Assembly (NCBI GenBank): GCA_021205485.1
Contig: JAJPXK010000153.1
Location: 1-19,152 of the forward strand
DNA: 19,152 nucleotides
Source: Clostridia bacterium
GTDB lineage: Bacteria > Bacillota > Clostridia > Christensenellales > Borkfalkiaceae
Reading direction: 5' to 3'
Shown piece after piece: positions 15,490 through 19,152 of this stretch (position 1 is its first letter; each line of letters begins with the position of its first letter). The notes below the pieces were generated by a model. It did not search any database. It was given only the letters and a program-made list of their open reading frames with translations, and was not told where the DNA came from. Made by a program: the position numbers and the translations under genes.

Positions 15490-16740
15490 ATGGCAAGTTT
15501 AAGCTTAAGGCATATTAATAAGGTATATAAAACAGATTCTAAAAAGGGCGGCGCCAAGGAAAAACCTGCGGTCTGCGACTTTAATCTCGAAATAGAGGAT
15601 AAGGAATTTATAGTGTTCGTAGGCCCGTCGGGATGCGGCAAGTCTACCACGCTCCGCATGATAGCGGGGCTTGAGGATATCACCTCGGGCGAGCTGTATA
15701 TAGACGGCAGGCTCGTCAACGACGTAGAACCGAAGGACAGGGATATCGCAATGGTTTTCCAGAATTATGCGCTTTACCCTCATATGAACGTCTACGCAAA
15801 TATGGCGTTTTCTCTTAAGATGCGAAAAATTCCCGTGGAGGTAGAAAAGACTGACAAAAACGGCAACAAGTATACCGTGACGAAGTATAAGAAGATGTCT
15901 AAAGAAGAGATTGACCAAAAGGTTAAGTCCGCGGCAAAAATCCTTGATATCGAGGAATACTTAAAGCGTAAGCCCGGGGCGTTGTCAGGCGGCCAGCGTC
16001 AGCGTGTTGCCCTCGGCAGGGCGATAGTCAGGGATCCGAAAGTCTTTCTTTTAGATGAGCCGTTATCCAACCTCGACGCAAAACTGCGATCTGCAATGCG
16101 TACCGAAATTACCAAGCTCCATAAAAAGCTTGAAACAACGTTTATATACGTTACGCACGATCAGGTAGAGGCTATGACGATGGGCACGCGCATTGTGGTA
16201 ATGAAAGACGGCTACGTACAGCAGATAGGCAAGCCTAAGTATATTTACGATCACCCCGTAAACAAGTTTGTCGCAGGGTTTATAGGTACGCCGCAGATGA
16301 GCTTTTTCTCCTGTACGCTTAACGGCGGCAAGCTGACGTTAAGCAACGGCGCTGCGCTTGAATTGCCTCAGGAGGTTCTTTCTTCGATTGTCGCTACCGA
16401 GGACGGAATGGAGGTATGGCTTGGCGTCCGCAGCGAGAATGTCCACCTTACAACTAAAGACGATAAATGCTCGTTTAAGTGCAATGTACAGCTTTTGGAG
16501 GAGCTCGGCAGCGAAACAATACTCTACGGCAACCTCGATCTCAATGAAACCGATAAGGTGGTAGACGGCGAAAACAGCCTTAAAATAGTTGCTAAAATTT
16601 CTCCTAACGCAAATTTATCGGTAGGCGATGTAGTGGATATATCCTTTGATATCGAATCGCTGCATCTCTTTGATAAACAGAGCGAAAATTCTCTCTATAT
16701 CGCTTCGCAGGGCGATATCGTAGGCAGGAAAGAAGAGTAA
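15490..16740 (+). CDS. ABC sugar transporter ATP-binding protein (MsmK/UgpC/MalK-type)
   Basis: A 416-residue cytoplasmic ATPase energising CUT1 sugar importers. AGGAG lies 5 bases before the ATG. Motifs in order: Walker A GPSGCGKS (45-52), Q-loop VFQNYALYPHM, signature LSGGQRQR (165-172), Walker B VFLLDEP (185-191), D-loop SNLDAKL, H-loop YVTHDQ (His223). The C-terminal regulatory/TOBE-type region follows FIGTPQMSFF. Compared with MalK/MsmK there is an insertion of about 20 residues between MRKIP and SKEEID (VEVEKTDKNGNKYTVTKYKK). It is the only ATPase here, so it presumably serves the permeases at 5086-6949. Enzymes of this class are often shared by several importers. Confidence 0.95.
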   Translation: MASLSLRHINKVYKTDSKKGGAKEKPAVCDFNLEIEDKEFIVFVGPSGCGKSTTLRMIAGLEDITSGELYIDGRLVNDVEPKDRDIAMVFQNYALYPHMNVYANMAFSLKMRKIPVEVEKTDKNGNKYTVTKYKKMSKEEIDQKVKSAAKILDIEEYLKRKPGALSGGQRQRVALGRAIVRDPKVFLLDEPLSNLDAKLRSAMRTEITKLHKKLETTFIYVTHDQVEAMTMGTRIVVMKDGYVQQIGKPKYIYDHPVNKFVAGFIGTPQMSFFSCTLNGGKLTLSNGAALELPQEVLSSIVATEDGMEVWLGVRSENVHLTTKDDKCSFKCNVQLLEELGSETILYGNLDLNETDKVVDGENSLKIVAKISPNANLSVGDVVDISFDIESLHLFDKQSENSLYIASQGDIVGRKEE

Positions 16741-16742
16741 CT

Positions 16743-17648
16743 ATGGTAAAATTACAACCTGCTATAAAAAGTTATATCTGGGGGGGCGAAAAGCTCAAAA
16801 GCTTGTTCGGCAAAACGTCCGACGGCGACATAGCCGAAAGCTGGGAGCTTTCCGTTCACCCGGACGGTGAATGTTACGCTTTCAGAAAACCGTTTTCCTG
16901 TTATCTTGAAGAGCATAAATACGCAGTGGACCCCGACGGCGGAGGGCTTGGCATACTTATAAAATTTATCGACGCCAATTCTAACCTATCGGTACAGGTT
17001 CATCCCGACGACAATTACGCGAGGATACACGAAAACGACAACGGCAAGACGGAAATGTGGTATGTCATAGACGCTGACGATAATTCGGGCATATATTGCG
17101 GTCTTAACTGCGATGTAGACCGCGATGCCTTTATACAAAGCGTATACAGCGGCGATGTCGAAAAATATCTCAGATTTATACCTGTCAAAAAGGGCGATTG
17201 CTTTTTAATCCGTCCCGGCACGGTACATGCGATATGCTCGGGTTGCCTTATATGCGAGGTGCAGCAGAGCAGCAACGTCACGTACAGGATTTACGACTAC
17301 AACCGTATAGGTAAAGACGGAAAAAAACGTCAGCTTCATATAGACAAGGCAGCCGACGTAATCAACTATAAAAAAGGCGGCAACGAAAAAATAATAGGCA
17401 AAGTAGTTAATTGCGGAGATTCTGCGATACGCTCTCTTGCAAGTTGCGATTATTTCAGTTGTAAAGAGCTTACCTTGTGCGGGCAATATACCTGCGGAAG
17501 CGACTTGTCGTTTACGGCAGTCAATGTAGTGGCCGGCGATGGACAGATAGACGGTACCTCGTTTTCTGCGGGAGACAGCTTTTTTATCGACTGCGGGGAA
17601 AAGGCTGTCCTCTGCGGCAATGCGACGTTGATACTTACAACAAAGTAA
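16743..17648 (+). CDS. manA: mannose-6-phosphate isomerase, class I
   Basis: A 301-residue cytoplasmic zinc enzyme interconverting mannose-6-phosphate and fructose-6-phosphate. It is close in length to the shorter Bacillus-type ManA and clearly shorter than the E. coli enzyme of about 390. It starts 2 bases after the ATPase stop codon. The family's zinc ligands are all present: Q85 and H87 in VQVHPDD, E104 in KTEMWYVID, and H162 in GTVHAI. The N-terminal IWGGEKL and ESWELSVHP segments and the CEVQQSSNVTYRIYDYNR block are also characteristic. It closes the operon and points to mannose as a product of the imported sugar. Confidence 0.95.
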   Translation: MVKLQPAIKSYIWGGEKLKSLFGKTSDGDIAESWELSVHPDGECYAFRKPFSCYLEEHKYAVDPDGGGLGILIKFIDANSNLSVQVHPDDNYARIHENDNGKTEMWYVIDADDNSGIYCGLNCDVDRDAFIQSVYSGDVEKYLRFIPVKKGDCFLIRPGTVHAICSGCLICEVQQSSNVTYRIYDYNRIGKDGKKRQLHIDKAADVINYKKGGNEKIIGKVVNCGDSAIRSLASCDYFSCKELTLCGQYTCGSDLSFTAVNVVAGDGQIDGTSFSAGDSFFIDCGEKAVLCGNATLILTTK

Positions 17649-17684
17649 ATTGGAACATAGATCTCCTTATTATCACATATAAAA

Positions 17685-17723
17685 ACAAAAGCAACGGATA
17701 TTGTCTGTTGCTTTTGTCTTTTG
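17685..17723. terminator. bidirectional intrinsic terminator between manA and the convergent lipoprotein gene
   Basis: ACAAAAGCAAC (17685-17695) pairs with GTTGCTTTTGT (17707-17717), giving an 11-bp stem, followed on + by CTTTTG. On the - strand the stem is followed by T-rich sequence from AAAAAC at 17681-17686. It sits between two converging genes, the normal place for a shared terminator. Confidence 0.85.
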
Positions 17724-17763
17724 CAAAACGATTTTAAAATGTAATCATGGCAAAGGAAGGTTC

Positions 17764-18411
17764 TTACGCCGAGGTGGAGTGTTCGGCGATAATCCTGCCT
17801 GTTTCGCCGTTTACAAGGTAGGCCTGAATATTTTTATCCCTGCCGCACACCCCTACGTAGTAGTAACACCTTTCGTCAAACAAAAGGCGTATGTAAATTT
17901 CCCCGCAAAAAATGCCGTTTTCGGTCTTGCTTTCAAACAAAGCTCCGTTGTGTTCTATTACGCATTCAAGGGCGTTTTTGCCGTCCATCACCCCTTCCGA
18001 AAGTACGCTTACAAGCGTATATTCGTTACGTTTTCCGTCCGTATCGAGCGTTGCTTCCAGCGAGTCCGTTTCAAACCCGCCGGAAAAACTTATGTACCAG
18101 CAGTCCTTTACCGTCATATAGCTCATTTCTCCGCCTGAGCCGTCGATATCAACCGAAACGGATGAATAGTTCTTTTCAAATTTCGCGTAAATTTCTATAA
18201 GCCCGTTCATCTCGCCCTTTATCCCGTCGGCGGCGTAGGGCGCTTCCCTTTCAGAACAGTAAACCTTGATTTCCTCGCTGTCGCCGCTGTATAAAAACAC
18301 GTCGTATCTCAGTTCAGAGATGTAGTCAGAGTAGTCTAATTTGCTCTTGCAGCCGCCTGAAGGGAGGGCGAATACCGCAAAAAGGCATATCAGGCAAAAA
18401 AATTTCTTCAT
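17764..18411 (-). CDS. small lipoprotein of unknown function
   Basis: A 215-residue protein read on the - strand. The signal peptide MKKFFCLICLFAVFALPSGGC gives a lipobox ending in SGGC with Cys21 as anchor. The mature part begins KSKLDYSDYISELRYDVFLY and alternates short charged and aromatic strands (IKVYCSEREAPYAADGIKGE, CVIEHNG, LFDERCYYYVGVCGRD). This suggests a small beta-rich outer-face protein. I do not recognise a named family. No clear Shine-Dalgarno precedes the ATG; an AT-rich palindrome lies there instead. Transcription would converge on the operon and stop at the shared terminator. Its promoter region is shared with the divergent gene at 18537. Confidence 0.8.
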   Translation of the reverse strand: MKKFFCLICLFAVFALPSGGCKSKLDYSDYISELRYDVFLYSGDSEEIKVYCSEREAPYAADGIKGEMNGLIEIYAKFEKNYSSVSVDIDGSGGEMSYMTVKDCWYISFSGGFETDSLEATLDTDGKRNEYTLVSVLSEGVMDGKNALECVIEHNGALFESKTENGIFCGEIYIRLLFDERCYYYVGVCGRDKNIQAYLVNGETGRIIAEHSTSA

Positions 18412-18414
18412 AAT

Positions 18415-18426
18415 ACAATATATTGT
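18415..18426. promoter_or_regulatory. 12-bp AT-rich palindrome at the start of the divergent intergenic region
   Basis: ACAATATATTGT is a perfect inverted repeat 4 bases upstream of the lipoprotein start on the - strand. It occupies the position of a missing ribosome site and could be an operator or part of the leader. The low-complexity sequence makes chance a real alternative. Confidence 0.25.
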
Positions 18427-18459
18427 TGTTTTTAACGTTTATGAATGTTTTTCAAACAG

Positions 18460-18488
18460 TTGCATTTTATTCTTACGTGTGATAAAAT
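18460..18488 (+). promoter_or_regulatory. sigma-A-like promoter for the truncated gene at the right edge
   Basis: TTGCAT (18460-18465) and TAAAAT (18483-18488) are separated by exactly 17 bases. The -10 box carries an extended TGa at 18480-18482. The likely start point is about 7 bases downstream, giving a leader of about 40 bases before the TTG at 18537. The -35 box is a poor match, but spacing and extended -10 make this the best promoter in the window. Confidence 0.55.
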
Positions 18489-18536
18489 ATCTTAAATACC
18501 CTTTAGGATAAATTTTACATTGGAAGTCGAAAGGCT

Positions 18537-19152
18537 TTGAAGAAGTACGTTTTAGGAAAAATCGCCCTGCTTACTTTAGGGCTGGCAATAGCCGCAAGCA
18601 TAGTTGTTTTCGCCTTTTTGTCGTTTGCCGCCCCAGGCGTAATGGCGGGCTGGTGCGAAAAGACGGGCAATTATTCCCTCGCCGCAACCTACTCGTCGCT
18701 TCTTTACAAATATACGGGCGACGTTGAAGACGCCGACCGCTGCGTAAAGGACAGCATACTTTCGGGCAAAGAGCAGCGTATAACCGAATACGGCGTACAA
18801 TTTATCGACCATGACGATTTTGAAGAGTACTGCGATTCGCAGGACGAATATTACCTTGAAAACTACGGGGTGACTTACAGCTATAAACAATACATTTACG
18901 GCGAAATTGCCTCGGCGTATTATTCCTTAGGCGACACGCAATACGCCATAGGCTGCGCCATAGAGGCCCTCGACCCTGATTTTGACCGCGCGGCATATAC
19001 CGTCGACGGACAGGCTGCGTATACGATAGACGGCTTTGCGTACGGCAACGCGCTGATAACGCTGTCGATAAAAGTTATAAACAATTCTGACGGCGAAGCG
19101 GCGTCGTATATCGCCGCGGGGCTTGAAAATATAGCGGCGGAGGGCGAAGCAA
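18537..19152 (+). CDS. membrane-anchored, possibly TPR-like protein, 3' end cut by the window
   Basis: An open frame of 205 codons runs off the right edge. The start is TTG at 18537, with GGAAG (18522-18526) 10 bases upstream. The next in-frame ATG at 18642 would remove the membrane anchor, so I prefer TTG. A basic start (LKKYVLGK) precedes one membrane helix at about residues 6-28. The rest is extracytoplasmic and helix-rich, with paired motifs of small and aromatic residues: YSLAATYSSLLYKYTGD, then EIASAYYSLGDTQYAIGCAI. These resemble tetratricopeptide units, so a TPR-like helical repeat is plausible but not certain. It is divergent from the small lipoprotein and probably unrelated to the sugar operon. 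The C-terminus and any catalytic domain are not visible. Confidence 0.7.
   Translation, partial: MKKYVLGKIALLTLGLAIAASIVVFAFLSFAAPGVMAGWCEKTGNYSLAATYSSLLYKYTGDVEDADRCVKDSILSGKEQRITEYGVQFIDHDDFEEYCDSQDEYYLENYGVTYSYKQYIYGEIASAYYSLGDTQYAIGCAIEALDPDFDRAAYTVDGQAAYTIDGFAYGNALITLSIKVINNSDGEAASYIAAGLENIAAEGEA

Noticed and set aside
17701..18138. 145-codon + strand open frame across the terminator
   Set aside because: It begins inside the terminator hairpin and runs antisense to the small lipoprotein, which has a proper signal peptide.
1..19152. CRISPR array, tRNA, rRNA, insertion sequence or attachment sites
   Set aside because: No regularly spaced short repeats, no cloverleaf-like or rRNA-like stretch, no transposase or integrase motif, and no terminal inverted repeats were visible.

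Overview
The window looks like a chromosomal carbohydrate-utilisation locus from a Gram-positive, probably uncultured gut Clostridia-type bacterium. The reasons are strong AGGAGG-type ribosome sites, secreted proteins made as lipoproteins, a lipid-anchored solute-binding protein with an ABC sugar importer instead of a SusC/SusD pair, and a Cys/His/Asp linker motif that I recall from clostridial surface proteins. The order-level placement is only a guess. No tRNA, rRNA, CRISPR array, insertion sequence or phage gene is visible.

Layout. (1) Positions 75-3653: a very large multidomain surface lipoprotein with Ig-like, fibronectin-III-like and triplicated beta-sandwich modules. A perfect GC-rich hairpin follows it. 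(2) Positions 3767-17648: nine genes on the + strand, tightly packed, plausibly one long transcription unit. In order they are a sugar-binding lipoprotein, two ABC permeases, two paralogous GxGYxYP-family lipoproteins (the first with extra C-terminal beta-sandwich modules), a GH38-family alpha-mannosidase-like protein, a HAD phosphatase/phosphomutase-like protein, an MsmK/UgpC-type ABC ATPase, and a class I mannose-6-phosphate isomerase. A classic bidirectional terminator closes the block. (3) Positions 17764-18411 (- strand): a small lipoprotein of unknown function. (4) From 18537 to the right edge (+ strand): a truncated membrane-anchored, possibly TPR-like protein that starts at TTG and has a recognisable promoter.

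Proposed logic (inference). Surface lipoproteins 1, 5 and 6 (in gene order) bind or process a mannose-containing glycan or glycoside outside the cell. The SBP, two permeases and the distal ATPase import the product. The cytoplasmic GH38-like protein trims it, and ManA passes mannose-6-phosphate to fructose-6-phosphate. The HAD protein acts on a sugar phosphate of unknown identity. No sugar kinase is present, so the phosphorylation step must be encoded elsewhere or the pathway differs.

Most interesting points: the GH38-like protein keeps three of four metal ligands and the probable acid/base, but has Thr where the family has its Asp nucleophile and metal ligand. One of the two GxGYxYP paralogues has lost the YP half of the signature. 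Two very strong hairpins flank operon segments but lack U-tracts in the direction of transcription.
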